Shown here one piece after another: positions 8,764 through 17,203 of a DNA stretch of 64,000 bases (positions are counted from its first letter, which is position 1; each line of letters opens with the position of its first letter). This DNA is from Mesorhizobium wenxiniae (GTDB taxonomy: Bacteria > Pseudomonadota > Alphaproteobacteria > Rhizobiales > Rhizobiaceae). The stretch lies in assembly GCF_002284535.1 (NCBI RefSeq), contig NZ_NPKH01000014.1, positions 248,001 to 312,000 on the forward strand. The letters run 5' to 3'. The notes beneath the pieces are model-generated. The model did not search any database, was not told the DNA's origin, and saw nothing but the letters and a program-made list of their open reading frames with translations. A program made the position numbers and the translations under genes.

Positions 8764-9483
8764 ATGCGTCGCGCCGACAGGCTCTTCCAGATCGTGCAGC
8801 ATCTGCGCGGTGGCCGTCTGGTCACCGCCCAGAAGCTGGGCACGTGGCTCGAGGTTTCCGAGCGAACCATCTACCGCGACATCGCCGACCTGCAGTCGAC
8901 GGGCGTGCCGATCGACGGCGAGGCCGGCGTCGGCTACATGATGAGGGAGGGTTTCGACCTTCCGCCGCTGATGTTCACGCGTGACGAGATCGTCGCGCTG
9001 GTCGCCGGCGCCCGCATGGTGCGCGCGTTTGGCGGCGCTGCCATGGCGCGGGCCGCCGACGAGGCGCTGGTCAAGATCGGCGCCGTGCTGCCCGATGCAG
9101 AAAAGGACCGCATCGCCCGCACCGAAATCCACACGCCGATGTGGGTGGTGAGCGACGCCGCCCGCGAAGCAATCGACCTGATCGAGCGCGCAGTGGAAAA
9201 ACGCCAGGTGCTGACTATCGACTACTCCGACGAAGCAGGCCGCGGCACCGCGCGCGACATCAGGCCATTGGGCCTATGGTTCTGGGGCAAGGTGTGGACG
9301 CTGGTCGCCTGGTGCGAGATGCGCGACGATTTCCGCGCTTTCCGTATCGATCGCATCGCTTCGGTGGTCATAGCCGGCCGCGTCTTCAAGCCGGAGCGCG
9401 GCAAGCAGCTCGCCGATTTCTATCGTGCGGTTGAGCGCAGCGAGGATTACGGCATGGCACCGGACCGAGCCGCGCGAACCTAA
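8764..9483 (+). CDS. YafY-type WYL-domain transcriptional regulator
   Basis: DNA-binding regulator of 239 residues. The N-terminus is a DeoR/HTH_11-type winged helix (about 3-57, with SERTIYRDIADLQ as the recognition helix). The C-terminal half carries a WYL-like sensor segment (about 165-200) in which the canonical motif reads VWTLVAWCE, so it is degenerate. The gene ends the cluster that carries two CTGACAG-N4-CTGTCAG palindromes and is the natural candidate to bind them, but no copy of that site lies directly upstream of it. Confidence 0.85.
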   Translation: MRRADRLFQIVQHLRGGRLVTAQKLGTWLEVSERTIYRDIADLQSTGVPIDGEAGVGYMMREGFDLPPLMFTRDEIVALVAGARMVRAFGGAAMARAADEALVKIGAVLPDAEKDRIARTEIHTPMWVVSDAAREAIDLIERAVEKRQVLTIDYSDEAGRGTARDIRPLGLWFWGKVWTLVAWCEMRDDFRAFRIDRIASVVIAGRVFKPERGKQLADFYRAVERSEDYGMAPDRAART

Positions 9484-9504
9484 ATTAGGTGACGTCTTCC
9501 CCCT

Positions 9505-9640
9505 CCCCTTGTGGGAGAAGGTGGCCGAGCGAAGCTCGGTTGGCTGAGGGGTGCTGGACGGATCGCGGCGTTGGCGTTTCTTCCAACGGCCTCTTCCGTC
9601 TGGCGCTGCGCGCCAATCCACCTTCTCCCACAACAAGGGG
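9505..9640. repeat. Long imperfect inverted repeat with internal hairpin
   Basis: The left arm at 9505-9524 (CCCCTTGTGGGAGAAGGTGG) is repeated in inverse at 9618-9640 with a 3-bp insertion (CAA). Directly inside is a short hairpin CCGAGC-GAA-GCTCGG (9525-9539). The ~136-bp unit fills the gap between the convergent WYL regulator and trcR genes and has the look of a rhizobial REP-like element. Confidence 0.65.
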
Positions 9641-9659
9641 AGAAGGCAGGTGCCCTCAC

Positions 9660-10355
9660 CTACTCCTCGTCGTCCTTATCCTCGTCCTTCGACTTCAGCG
9701 CCGAAAGCTTGGCGAAGACCGCGTTGGCGTCGAGTTCCGCATCCTCATCCTTTGGCTTCTCCGCTGCCGGCACGACGCGCTCGGTCAATGCCGCCGGCAG
9801 CAGCGTGTCGCCGGCCGGCTGTGCCTGCTCGCGGCCACGCGAGGCGCGGTTGACTTCCATGTCGAGGTCGATCTGCGAGGCGAGACCCAATGTCACCGGA
9901 TCCATCGGCTGCAGATTGGCCGAGTTCCAGTGCTTCCTGTCACGGATCTGGTCGATCGTCGACTTGGTGGTGCCGACGAGGCGCGCGATCTGCGCGTCCT
10001 TCAGCTCGGGATGGTTACGCACCAGCCAGAGGATGGCGTTGGGCCGGTCCTGGCGTTTCGACAGCGGCGTGTAGCGCGGACCCTTGCGCTTGGATTCCGG
10101 CACCCGCACTTTGGGGTCGGACAGCTTCAGCCGATGGTTCGGGTCCTTCTCGGCACGTGCAATCTCGTCGCGGGTCAGCTGGCCGGTCATGATCGGGTCC
10201 ATGCCCTTGATGCCCTGCGCCGATTCGCCATCGGCGATCGCCTTGACCTCGAGCGGATGCAGCCCGCAGAACTGCGCGATCTGCTCGAAGGAGAGCGCGG
10301 TATTGTCGACCAGCCAGACGGCGGTCGCCTTGGGCATTAGCAGCGTATTGGCCAT
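9660..10355 (-). CDS. trcR: DUF1013 protein TrcR, RNA-polymerase-associated cell-cycle regulator
   Basis: 231-residue member of DUF1013, a family confined to alphaproteobacteria. In Caulobacter the family protein TrcR travels with RNA polymerase and supports transcription of cell-cycle genes (established knowledge). The N-terminal half ends in a helix-turn-helix-like stretch (106-143, NAILWLVRNHPELKD onward, with TTKSTIDQIRDRKHW as recognition helix). The last ~40 residues are strongly acidic and lysine-rich, ending KDEDKDDEE. A monocistronic unit with a ~420-bp upstream gap. Confidence 0.85.
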   Translation of the reverse strand: MANTLLMPKATAVWLVDNTALSFEQIAQFCGLHPLEVKAIADGESAQGIKGMDPIMTGQLTRDEIARAEKDPNHRLKLSDPKVRVPESKRKGPRYTPLSKRQDRPNAILWLVRNHPELKDAQIARLVGTTKSTIDQIRDRKHWNSANLQPMDPVTLGLASQIDLDMEVNRASRGREQAQPAGDTLLPAALTERVVPAAEKPKDEDAELDANAVFAKLSALKSKDEDKDDEE

Positions 10356-10633
10356 TATGAGATATCCTTCTCGTTCGCCCGCGTTCCCGCGCGGGCGGTG
10401 GTTTTAGAGCCACCAAAATGGGAAATTCGCTGCGTATATAACCACTCCGTTGCCGTTTCGCAACGGTTTTGGAAGGCACTGTCGTAGGCATGGCTGCAGG
10501 ACCGGAGAATGCAGAAGTTTGTGGGAGTGTTGCGCCGCTGGGGGCGTGGAGCTTTTTGCAGCATCTTGCCGGCGCCTTCGTGGCACCGATCGATCATCGC
10601 AGCTGCTGCTGCACGGACTTCAAAACGACAAAA

Positions 10634-10683
10634 CCCGCCGGACAGGGTCCAGCGGGCTCGGAACCGGCGACGGGAAACCCGTC
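10634..10683. ncRNA. Tandem GC-rich hairpins upstream of trcR (possible small RNA)
   Basis: In the 422-bp gap 10356-10777, two hairpins lie in tandem: CCCGC-c-GGAC/GTCC-a-GCGGG (10634-10656) and GACGGG-AAA-CCCGTC (10669-10683). An A-rich stretch precedes the first. No T-tract follows, so terminator function is not clear. A small RNA or RNA-processing element is a guess from structure alone. Confidence 0.3.
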
Positions 10684-10705
10684 TGCTGCGGCTCTGGCTT
10701 CTAAA

Positions 10706-10771
10706 GCATGATCTCGGACCGAAGCACCACGTCGCGAAAAAGCGGCTTGATGCTTTCAGGCGAGATCACGC
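10706..10771. repeat. Imperfect inverted repeat
   Basis: GCATGATCTCG (10706-10716) pairs with CGAGATCACGC (10761-10771) with one mismatch. An inner pair, AAAGCA/TGCTTT, is also present. It lies directly next to the stop of the DUF1127 gene and has the character of a dispersed rhizobial element. Confidence 0.5.
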
Positions 10772-10777
10772 TTGAGA

Positions 10778-10918
10778 TCAAAGCGCCTTGCGGGCGATCC
10801 TCTCGATGTCACCACGGCTGATGCCAAGGTCGTTGAGCTGACGGGCGTTCAGGCGGTTCAGTTCGCGCACGGTTTCATTGTACATGCGCCAGTTACGGAA
10901 AGCACGGATCGGGTTCAT
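10778..10918 (-). CDS. DUF1127 small protein (46 aa)
   Basis: 46-residue typical DUF1127 protein: MNPIRAFRNWRMYNETVREL, then LNARQLNDLGISRGDIERIA. A strong GGAGG precedes the ATG. Members of this size bind RNA or modulate stress and phosphate responses in several alphaproteobacteria; the role here is unknown. Too short for most automatic callers, but the family pattern is unmistakable. Confidence 0.9.
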   Translation of the reverse strand: MNPIRAFRNWRMYNETVRELNRLNARQLNDLGISRGDIERIARKAL

Positions 10919-11052
10919 GGTAGTCCTCCATCGTTTCGATGCCGCTCAAATAGGCATCGTTGATGAAAAGTTGAACAGACGCTTTTGCATGGCCGCAATG
11001 CGTTTGTTGCATTGCACAATTAAGCCTTTGTTCAGCTTGTTTGCCGACCGCG

Positions 11053-12066
11053 TCAGCCGACATCGAGCACGATCTTGCCGATGTGGTCGCCGTCCTCCAT
11101 TCGCTCATGCGCCCGCCACGCTTCCTTGAGCGGGAAGATCATGTCCATGACGGGTGCTACCTTGCGGGTGCCGAGCAGCGGCCACACCTGCGCCTCCAGC
11201 GCCGCGGCGATCGCCGCCTTGAATTCGGCGGTGCGCGGCCGCAGCGTCGAGCCGGTGTGGGTGAGCCGCTTGACCATCATCTTCGAGAAATCGGCGCTTG
11301 CCACCGCCCCGCTCTGCGTGGCGATCTGAACGATGCGGCCTTCCACCGCCGCGGCCTCGTAGTTTCGCGCCACATAGTCGCCTCCTACCATGTCGAGGAT
11401 GACGTTGGCACCCTTGCCGCCGGTCGCGTCCTTGACCGCCGCGACGAAATCCTCCTCACGGTAGTTGATCGCGCGGTCGCCGCCAAGCTTCAGACAGGCG
11501 TCGCATTTCTCCTGGCTGCCGGCGGTGGTGATGACATAGGCGCCGAAGGCCGAGGCGAGCTGGATCGCCGTGGTGCCTATCCCGGACGAACCGCCATGGA
11601 CGAGCAGCGTCTCGCCGCCCTTCAGGCCGCCGCGCTCGAAGACATTATGCCAGACGGTGAAGTAGTTTTCCGGTACCGCCGCCGCTTCCGTGTGGGTAAA
11701 GCCGGCGGGCAGCGGCAGCACGCTGCCGGCATGGACCTTGACGTATTCGGCATAGCCGCCGCCGGGTGTCAGCGCGCAGACCCGGTCGCCGACACGCCAC
11801 CGTGATATCTCGTCGCCAAGAGCTGCAACTTCGCCCGACGCTTCGAGGCCCGGCAGGTCCGACGCACCGGGCGGCGGCGGATAGACGCCCTTGCGCTGCT
11901 GCACATCCGGCCGGTTGATACCGGCAGCGCGCACCCGGATCAGGATTTCGCCGGGACCGGGCACGGGCACGTCGCGCGTTTCCGGTTTCAGCACTCGCGG
12001 TCCGCCGGGTTCCGAAATCGCAATGGCCGTCATCTTCGCCGGAATTTTGTTCTGTCCACTCGCCAT
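11053..12066 (-). CDS. NAD(P)H:quinone oxidoreductase, PIG3-like MDR family
   Basis: Zinc-independent medium-chain dehydrogenase/reductase, 337 residues from the ATG at 12066. Visible features are the catalytic-domain segment GEILIRVRAAGINRPDVQQR, the nucleotide-binding GGSSGIGTTAIQLA motif and the typical MDR end HIGKIVLDV. These match quinone oxidoreductase/PIG3 proteins, which reduce quinones with NADPH. A start 11 codons later (MTAIAISE) is also possible. The gene is divergent from the DUF1192 gene. Confidence 0.85.
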   Translation of the reverse strand: MASGQNKIPAKMTAIAISEPGGPRVLKPETRDVPVPGPGEILIRVRAAGINRPDVQQRKGVYPPPPGASDLPGLEASGEVAALGDEISRWRVGDRVCALTPGGGYAEYVKVHAGSVLPLPAGFTHTEAAAVPENYFTVWHNVFERGGLKGGETLLVHGGSSGIGTTAIQLASAFGAYVITTAGSQEKCDACLKLGGDRAINYREEDFVAAVKDATGGKGANVILDMVGGDYVARNYEAAAVEGRIVQIATQSGAVASADFSKMMVKRLTHTGSTLRPRTAEFKAAIAAALEAQVWPLLGTRKVAPVMDMIFPLKEAWRAHERMEDGDHIGKIVLDVG

Positions 12067-12254
12067 GAATTTTCCCGTCTCGCTTCGCCAGTTTCTTTCC
12101 AGCTGCCGGTTTTCTTGCCGACTGTTTGCATCCATGCCCCTGCCCTATGTATGCTGATTGCCAAATCAGGCAAATGGCCACTGCAGCGTCGGGCGTTCGA
12201 ATTGGACGCGCAGAGGTAGCAGTTAATTTTTTTGCGCATGAGCGAGGAGCGACG

Positions 12255-12449
12255 ATGGCGATCTTCGAAGACGAACCCAAAAAGAAAGCTCGCCCGCATG
12301 AGATCGGGCAGGATCTGTCGCTGCTTTCCGTCGATGAACTGTCCGAGCGGATCGCCATCTTGCGCGACGAGATCGCCCGTCTCGAAGCCGAACTCAAGAC
12401 CAAGAGCACCACCAAATCAGCGGCCGAGGCGCTGTTCCGCCGCGGATAG
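12255..12449 (+). CDS. DUF1192 family protein
   Basis: 64-residue protein with the DUF1192 pattern: acidic/basic N-terminus, then LSLLSVDELSERIAILRDEI and a heptad-like continuation (about 28-50) that should form a short coiled coil. GAGGAGCGACG precedes the ATG. The function of the family is not known. It lies 76 bp before the MFS gene, likely in one unit. Confidence 0.85.
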   Translation: MAIFEDEPKKKARPHEIGQDLSLLSVDELSERIAILRDEIARLEAELKTKSTTKSAAEALFRRG

Positions 12450-12525
12450 TTTCCAGAGCCGAAGCGCCCGCCGCCGAAAAGCTCGAATCTTCAGACCCTC
12501 CCCAAATTCCAGCCGGATCAGCTAA

Positions 12526-13773
12526 ATGTTTGCAAGCTATCGACCGATCCTCTCGCTGCTTCGCGGCACCGCTTTCCTGCTGGCGGCGACCGGACTGCAC
12601 GGGCTGCTGTTGCCGCTGCGCGGCCAGTTGGAAGGTTTCTCGACCGCATCGCTCGGCCTGATGGGCACGGCCTGGGCCGGCGGCTTCGTCACCGGCTGCT
12701 TCTTTGCGCCGCGCCTCGTGCGTCGAGCCGGTCACGTACGCGCTTTCGGCGCCTTTGCGGCATCGGGAGCCATCATCGCACTGCTCACCGGCCTGATCAT
12801 CGACGAATATGTCTGGATCCTGCTGCGCGCCTTCACCGGCTTCACCATGGCCGGCGCCTTCATGGTCATCGAAAGCTGGCTGAACGAGAAGTCCACCAAC
12901 GAGAACCGCGGCACCGTCTTCGGTCTTTACATGATGGTCACCTACGCCTCGATCATGGGCGGCCAGATGATCGTTGCCGGCGGCGACGTGAAGTCGGCCT
13001 CGCTGTTCATGATCACCGGTATCCTGTTCTGCCTATCGCTCATTCCGACCGCGGTGTCGACGGCTTCGCACCCCAAGCCGCTGCAGGACGTCTCGCTCGA
13101 CGTCAAGGGGCTCTATGTCAATTCGCCGGTGTCGGCGATCGCCTGCGTTTTGATCGGCATCGCCAACGGCGCCTGGGGCACGCTTGGTGCCGTCTATGGC
13201 GCCCGTATCGGCATTTCCACGGCCGAGATCGCGCTGATGATGAGCTTGGTGGTCGTCGCCGGCGCAGCCATGCAACTTCCGGCCGGGCGTCTTTCCGACA
13301 AGACCGACCGCCGCTTTGTGCTGGCGGGCCTGGCCTTCGGCGCGGCGCTGTTCGCCCTCGCGGTCTTCCTGTTCGAACCGCGCTCCGGCGTCTTCGTCAT
13401 CGTCTGCACCGCCGCCTACGGCGCTTTTGCCTATACGCTATATTCGATCGCCGTGGCCCATGCCAACGACCACGCCCGGGCCGAGGATTTCGTCAAAGTG
13501 TCGGGCGGCCTGCTGCTGCTCTATGGTTTCGGCACGATGATCGGTCCGCTGCTGGCCGCCGGCCTGATGGGCTGGATGCGGCCGGAAGGCCTGTTCCTTG
13601 CGACGGCCTTCGCGCATCTTTGCCTGGCGGGCTATACGCTGCTGCGCATCAGCCGGCGCGCGCCGGTGCCGATCGAAGACCGCGACGCCTTCAAGACGCA
13701 ACCGGCCGAGCGCTCGATCACGCCGGAAGCATTGCGGCTCGATCCGCGCAGAAAGCCTGAAACCAACGGTTGA
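12526..13773 (+). CDS. MFS transporter, YcaD-like
   Basis: Twelve-helix major facilitator permease, 415 residues. It has two six-helix halves, a conserved E-S-W-L-N-E stretch after helix 4 (about 112-117) and RLSDKTDRR between helices 8 and 9, typical of the YcaD subgroup of small-molecule efflux carriers. The substrate is unknown. The 52-residue tail is cytosolic and charged. Probably co-transcribed with the upstream DUF1192 gene. Confidence 0.85.
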   Translation: MFASYRPILSLLRGTAFLLAATGLHGLLLPLRGQLEGFSTASLGLMGTAWAGGFVTGCFFAPRLVRRAGHVRAFGAFAASGAIIALLTGLIIDEYVWILLRAFTGFTMAGAFMVIESWLNEKSTNENRGTVFGLYMMVTYASIMGGQMIVAGGDVKSASLFMITGILFCLSLIPTAVSTASHPKPLQDVSLDVKGLYVNSPVSAIACVLIGIANGAWGTLGAVYGARIGISTAEIALMMSLVVVAGAAMQLPAGRLSDKTDRRFVLAGLAFGAALFALAVFLFEPRSGVFVIVCTAAYGAFAYTLYSIAVAHANDHARAEDFVKVSGGLLLLYGFGTMIGPLLAAGLMGWMRPEGLFLATAFAHLCLAGYTLLRISRRAPVPIEDRDAFKTQPAERSITPEALRLDPRRKPETNG

Positions 13774-13804
13774 GATTTAGAAAACTTTGCCTCACAAATA
13801 AGGC

Positions 13805-14092
13805 ATGATGTTTTCCGACGCCTTCATGGCGATTGCCGATCCCAACCGGCGCTATCTTTTGGAAGAGCTCCGGCGCGGCCCGAAGACCGTCAACGAACTG
13901 GCCGCCGGGTTGCCGGTCTCGCGTCCGGCTGTTTCGCAGCATCTAAAGGTGCTGCTCGACGCCGGACTGGTCAATGCCAAGCCGGAAGGGACAAGGCGCG
14001 TCTATACGGTCAGCAATGCCGGCTTCCTGAAGCTCAACATCTGGCTCGACCAGTTCTGGGATGCAGAGCAGCTTGGCTCGCCAGGAAACTGA
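13805..14092 (+). CDS. ArsR family transcriptional regulator
   Basis: Winged-helix ArsR-type repressor, 95 residues: AIADPNRRYLLEEL, then the recognition region VSRPAVSQHLKVLLDAGLV and a YTVSNAGFLKL wing. It has no metal-binding cysteines, so it belongs to the non-metal ArsR group common in rhizobia. It begins 31 bp after the MFS stop; a second ATG follows the first directly. The partner gene is not obvious, and the MFS carrier upstream is a candidate. Confidence 0.85.
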   Translation: MMFSDAFMAIADPNRRYLLEELRRGPKTVNELAAGLPVSRPAVSQHLKVLLDAGLVNAKPEGTRRVYTVSNAGFLKLNIWLDQFWDAEQLGSPGN

Positions 14093-14235
14093 GTTGCGCC
14101 GTGACGGTCTTGGCCGTGGCGCACCAAGCGCGTCGAGCAGCTCGCCTGTGTCATGCTTGCGAGTGCCGAGATCATCGTGGCTGTCGAGAAGGCATCCCTG
14201 CTCGGTCCTACCGCCTGGCAAGCCGATGAGCTAGC

Positions 14236-14604
14236 TCAAGGTTGTTGCGGGACGAAAACGCCGTCCTTGTAGGTAGCGCCGAAATAAACCTCGACGCTGC
14301 GCAGCCTACCGTCCTGGAACGAATGCAGTTCGGTGTTGCGGAAGACCTTGCCGTCGAGCGTTTCGCAGCGATAGAGAACGAAAGCATCGTTGCCGTCCTC
14401 GCAAATCCTCTCGACGGCGATCGACTTGAACAGTGTGCTGTTTGGCCAGCAGCGCGCGAAGTAAGTCGCGCGGTCGATGGCGTCGTCGTAAGGGCTGGTG
14501 AAGGTGAAATCGTCTGTCAGCACCGCCTCAATGACGCTGCGGTCGCTGGCTTGGTAGGCGGCGAAGTAACTGCGGATCAAGTCCGATCTGCTTTTGACAG
14601 GCAT
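14236..14604 (-). CDS. NTF2/SnoaL-like protein
   Basis: 122-residue cone-shaped NTF2-like protein (SDLIRSYFAAYQASDRSVIE, then DFTFTSPYDDAIDRATYFAR). The family includes polyketide cyclases, isomerases and many binding proteins of unknown ligand. AGGAG lies upstream of the ATG at 14604, which is preferred to an upstream in-frame start. It is the last gene of a minus-strand run: ArsR, SRPBCC, GST, SnoaL. Confidence 0.8.
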   Translation of the reverse strand: MPVKSRSDLIRSYFAAYQASDRSVIEAVLTDDFTFTSPYDDAIDRATYFARCWPNSTLFKSIAVERICEDGNDAFVLYRCETLDGKVFRNTELHSFQDGRLRSVEVYFGATYKDGVFVPQQP

Positions 14605-14676
14605 GGCGAAAGCTCCTTTGGATTCAGGTGCTGGCGTTGAGCCGCACATCGTCCCATTGAAACAGTGTCGGGCGGC

Positions 14677-15285
14677 CTAAGCGTTCCAACTTGGACGTTT
14701 CTGAACACGGTCGAGCCAGTGATGGATATTGACGAGCGCGTCCGGAATGTCGGTTCCGAAGAAAGCGCCAAGCCACGCTGCGACGGCGGCGGTGATATCG
14801 GCGACGGAGTACTGGTCACCGGCGATGAACGGACGGCCATCGGCGATCTCGCGGTCGAGCCACGCCCACTTTGCCGGAACGGCTTCTCGCTGCGTTTCGG
14901 CGAAAGCCGGGAACTGCACGAGCCGCTCCGCAAACATGGGATCGGAATGCTGGGCAATGCTGCCAATCGTTCCGAAGATCTCGATCTCGGCGCGGCGGTT
15001 CCACATTTCGACCTTGCCCTGGCTGACCGCGTCCGAGCCGAACAGTGCCGGCGTCGGATGCAGCGCCTCCAGATAGCGGCAGATGGCGATACTTTCGGTG
15101 ATCACCGTGCCGTCGTCGAGCACGAGCACGGGAATCTGGCCTAGTGAGTTGAGCTCAAGGAATTGCGGCGCCTTGTGCTCGCCTTTTGTGAGGTCGACAT
15201 TAACCCGCGGAACGTCGATGCCTTTCTCAGCCATGAAGATGCGAACGCGGTAGGAATTCGGACCGATGCCGCAGTAGAGTTTCAT
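14677..15285 (-). CDS. Glutathione S-transferase
   Basis: Full-length cytosolic GST of 202 residues. The N-terminal thioredoxin-like half (1-77) contains the glutathione-contact motifs GQIPVLVLDDG and ITESIAICRYLE. The all-helical C-terminal half includes FIAGDQYSVADITAAV. The catalytic residue region starts MKLYCGIGPNSYRVRIF, so serine or cysteine chemistry (beta or nu/theta-like) is possible. It lies 43 bp downstream of the SRPBCC gene, on the same strand. Confidence 0.9.
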   Translation of the reverse strand: MKLYCGIGPNSYRVRIFMAEKGIDVPRVNVDLTKGEHKAPQFLELNSLGQIPVLVLDDGTVITESIAICRYLEALHPTPALFGSDAVSQGKVEMWNRRAEIEIFGTIGSIAQHSDPMFAERLVQFPAFAETQREAVPAKWAWLDREIADGRPFIAGDQYSVADITAAVAAWLGAFFGTDIPDALVNIHHWLDRVQKRPSWNA

Positions 15286-15328
15286 ACTATCCTCCCAATT
15301 CTGCTGGTCTTGGCTCGGGCTGCGGCGC

Positions 15329-15784
15329 TCACGCGCATTCTACCCGCAGGTTGTCGAGCATCTGGCTCCAGCCGGCCTGATGGTTTTCGGGCTGATCATG
15401 GCCATCAAGAAAGGCGCCTTGCTCGGTCATCACCAGCCGGCAGCCTGTGCCTTCTCGACGGAATTCAACCGTCAGCAGGCCGACAAACAATCGCTGGCTG
15501 CTGCTGGTCATGCCGCCAGCCGAGACGATGCGTTGGTCGCTTACGATGTCGAGGTAGCGCGTCTCGTTCACATAACTCTCGCCACCCTTGGGTCCGAAAC
15601 GGCTGAGCGCAATGCCGCCCACCTGGAACTCGAAGCAGTCAATGCTGGTTTCCCACCCCTCGCCGGGCGAGGCCCAGCGCTGCAATGCGGCGGGATCGGA
15701 CCAGGCGGCGAACACCCGCGCCGGCGAAGCGGCGTAGCTGCGTTCGAGCACTATGGTCGAATGGACGACGGAGCGTTCGCTCAT
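15329..15784 (-). CDS. SRPBCC/AHSA1 family protein
   Basis: 151-residue START-like ligand-binding domain of the AHSA1 type: the opening ERSYAASPARVFAAWSDPAAL and the closing HQAGWSQMLDNL are diagnostic. Such proteins are regularly encoded next to ArsR repressors, and here the start is only 10 bp past the ArsR stop. The ligand is unknown. GAGG precedes the ATG at 15784. Confidence 0.88.
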   Translation of the reverse strand: MSERSVVHSTIVLERSYAASPARVFAAWSDPAALQRWASPGEGWETSIDCFEFQVGGIALSRFGPKGGESYVNETRYLDIVSDQRIVSAGGMTSSSQRLFVGLLTVEFRREGTGCRLVMTEQGAFLDGHDQPENHQAGWSQMLDNLRVECA

Positions 15785-15794
15785 GTTGGCCTCC

Positions 15795-16139
15795 TCAGTT
15801 TCCTTCCGTTTCGTCCTTGGTTTCGGCAAGAAAGGCGCCGAGCCGGTCGAGCCGCTGTTCCCAGTTCAGGCGCCGTTCGTTGATCCAGTGTTCGGCGGTC
15901 CTCAGCGCCTTCGGCTCGATCCGGCAGGTGCGCACCCGGCCTAGCTTTTCGGTGTGGACGAGGCCGCTCGCCTCCAGCACGTTCAGGTGCTGGACGACCG
16001 CCGACAGCGACATCGCCAGCGGCTCGGCCAACTGGCTGACCGAGGCGGAGCCGCGCGACAGCCGCTCCACCATGTGCCGCCGCGCCGGGTCGGCGAGCGC
16101 CTGGAACATCAGGTCGAGTTGGGCGCTATCTTGCAGCAT
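15795..16139 (-). CDS. ArsR family transcriptional regulator
   Basis: 114-residue winged-helix repressor: MFQALADPARRHMVERLSRG, recognition helix region AMSLSAVVQHLNVLEASGLV, and a long C-terminal extension HWINERRLNWEQRLDRLGAF typical of ArsR proteins paired with SRPBCC partners. It is the first gene of the ArsR-SRPBCC-GST-SnoaL run and very likely controls it. Confidence 0.9.
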   Translation of the reverse strand: MLQDSAQLDLMFQALADPARRHMVERLSRGSASVSQLAEPLAMSLSAVVQHLNVLEASGLVHTEKLGRVRTCRIEPKALRTAEHWINERRLNWEQRLDRLGAFLAETKDETEGN

Positions 16140-16299
16140 CGGGCTTAACCGTTGTTGCAGGGGACGAGCTTGAAGTAGGACATTGTTTCGCTCGTTCCTT
16201 TGGTGGTTCGCCGCTGCGTGGTTTTACAGAGGGCTGAAACACTGAAGCGATTACTTAACTATTGCCACGGAGATAGTGTGTCAAGGTCCGGCTCCGCGC

Positions 16300-17181
16300 T
16301 TATTTGGCTTGGCTATGGGTGACGATGGCATCAACGATCGCGGCCCAGTCGTCGGGATGCAGTTCATGGCCGCCGCCCTCGATGCGGACAAGGCTTGCGC
16401 CGGCAACTGCTTCGGCAAGGGCGGCGCCATGCTCGACCGGAAAAATCGGATCCGCTGTGCCGTGGATAACGAGGAGCGGAACCTTCAACTCGTGCAGGCG
16501 ACCCCTCCAGTCTTCGCCGCCCCGATCTTCGCCGCCCCGATCTTCACCGCCCCGATCTTCACCGCTCGTGAGCAGGAAGTGATTGGTCGCGCTCAAGAAG
16601 CCGCCGGATCGGTCGTATTCCTGTTCGACGAACGCCCTCGTCAGCTTCTCGTCGAAAGGATGCGCGGTGCCGGCGATTGCGTGCGCGTCCTTGACCATGA
16701 AGTCGACCACCTGGTCACGGTTCGACCAGTCGACTTTCGCGCCTTTGGCGGAATGCTTCATGTAGGCGTCGGTCATGGCTGGCAGATGCGACGTGTCGAT
16801 CCCGATTGGCGAAGTGCTGATCGCCGTAAGCGAGATGACCCGCGACGGATGTTTCAGCGCGACAAGCTGCGCGATCATGCCGCCCATCGACATGCCGGCC
16901 ACATGCGCTTTCGCGATGCCATAACTGTCCAGGACGCGGATGGCGTCGTCCGCCATGTCGTCGAAAGTGTAAGGCGGTTCGCCCGGCGCATATTTGGTCG
17001 AACGGCCGGTATCGCGATTGTCATAGCGGATCACGAACAGACCCTTGCCGGCCAATTTCCGGCAGAACGCCTCCGGCCACCAGAGCATCGAAGCCATGGC
17101 ACCCATGATCAGCAGCATCGGTGGGTGCACGGGATCGCCAAATGTCTGGGACGCGATTTCCGGTTCCACTTCCTTTGTCAT
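16300..17181 (-). CDS. Alpha/beta hydrolase with internal GEDRG repeats
   Basis: 293-residue alpha/beta-hydrolase. Nucleophile elbow GMSMGG (about residue 95-100), the oxyanion-region RYDNRDTGRS and a late GGGHEL histidine complete the triad expected of the family. The substrate is unknown. Between helices near residues 205-225 sits a GEDRG unit repeated in frame, encoded by a 15-bp tandem repeat (16511-16568). It is divergent from the HxlR regulator, with palindromes between them. Confidence 0.88.
   Translation of the reverse strand: MTKEVEPEIASQTFGDPVHPPMLLIMGAMASMLWWPEAFCRKLAGKGLFVIRYDNRDTGRSTKYAPGEPPYTFDDMADDAIRVLDSYGIAKAHVAGMSMGGMIAQLVALKHPSRVISLTAISTSPIGIDTSHLPAMTDAYMKHSAKGAKVDWSNRDQVVDFMVKDAHAIAGTAHPFDEKLTRAFVEQEYDRSGGFLSATNHFLLTSGEDRGGEDRGGEDRGGEDWRGRLHELKVPLLVIHGTADPIFPVEHGAALAEAVAGASLVRIEGGGHELHPDDWAAIVDAIVTHSQAK
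16511..16568. repeat. 15-bp tandem repeat inside hydrolase gene
   Basis: Four head-to-tail copies of TCTTCGCCGCCCCGA (the last two with A for G at position 6, the fourth diverging at its end). Since the unit is a multiple of three, it adds five-residue GEDRG units to the hydrolase without breaking the frame. Confidence 0.85.
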
Positions 17182-17203
17182 CTTCGCAGTCTCCTCCTAA
17201 ACC

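Noticed and set aside
10469..10711. 80-codon + strand frame between trcR and the DUF1127 gene
   Set aside because: It covers the hairpins, has no ribosome site and no recognisable protein pattern.
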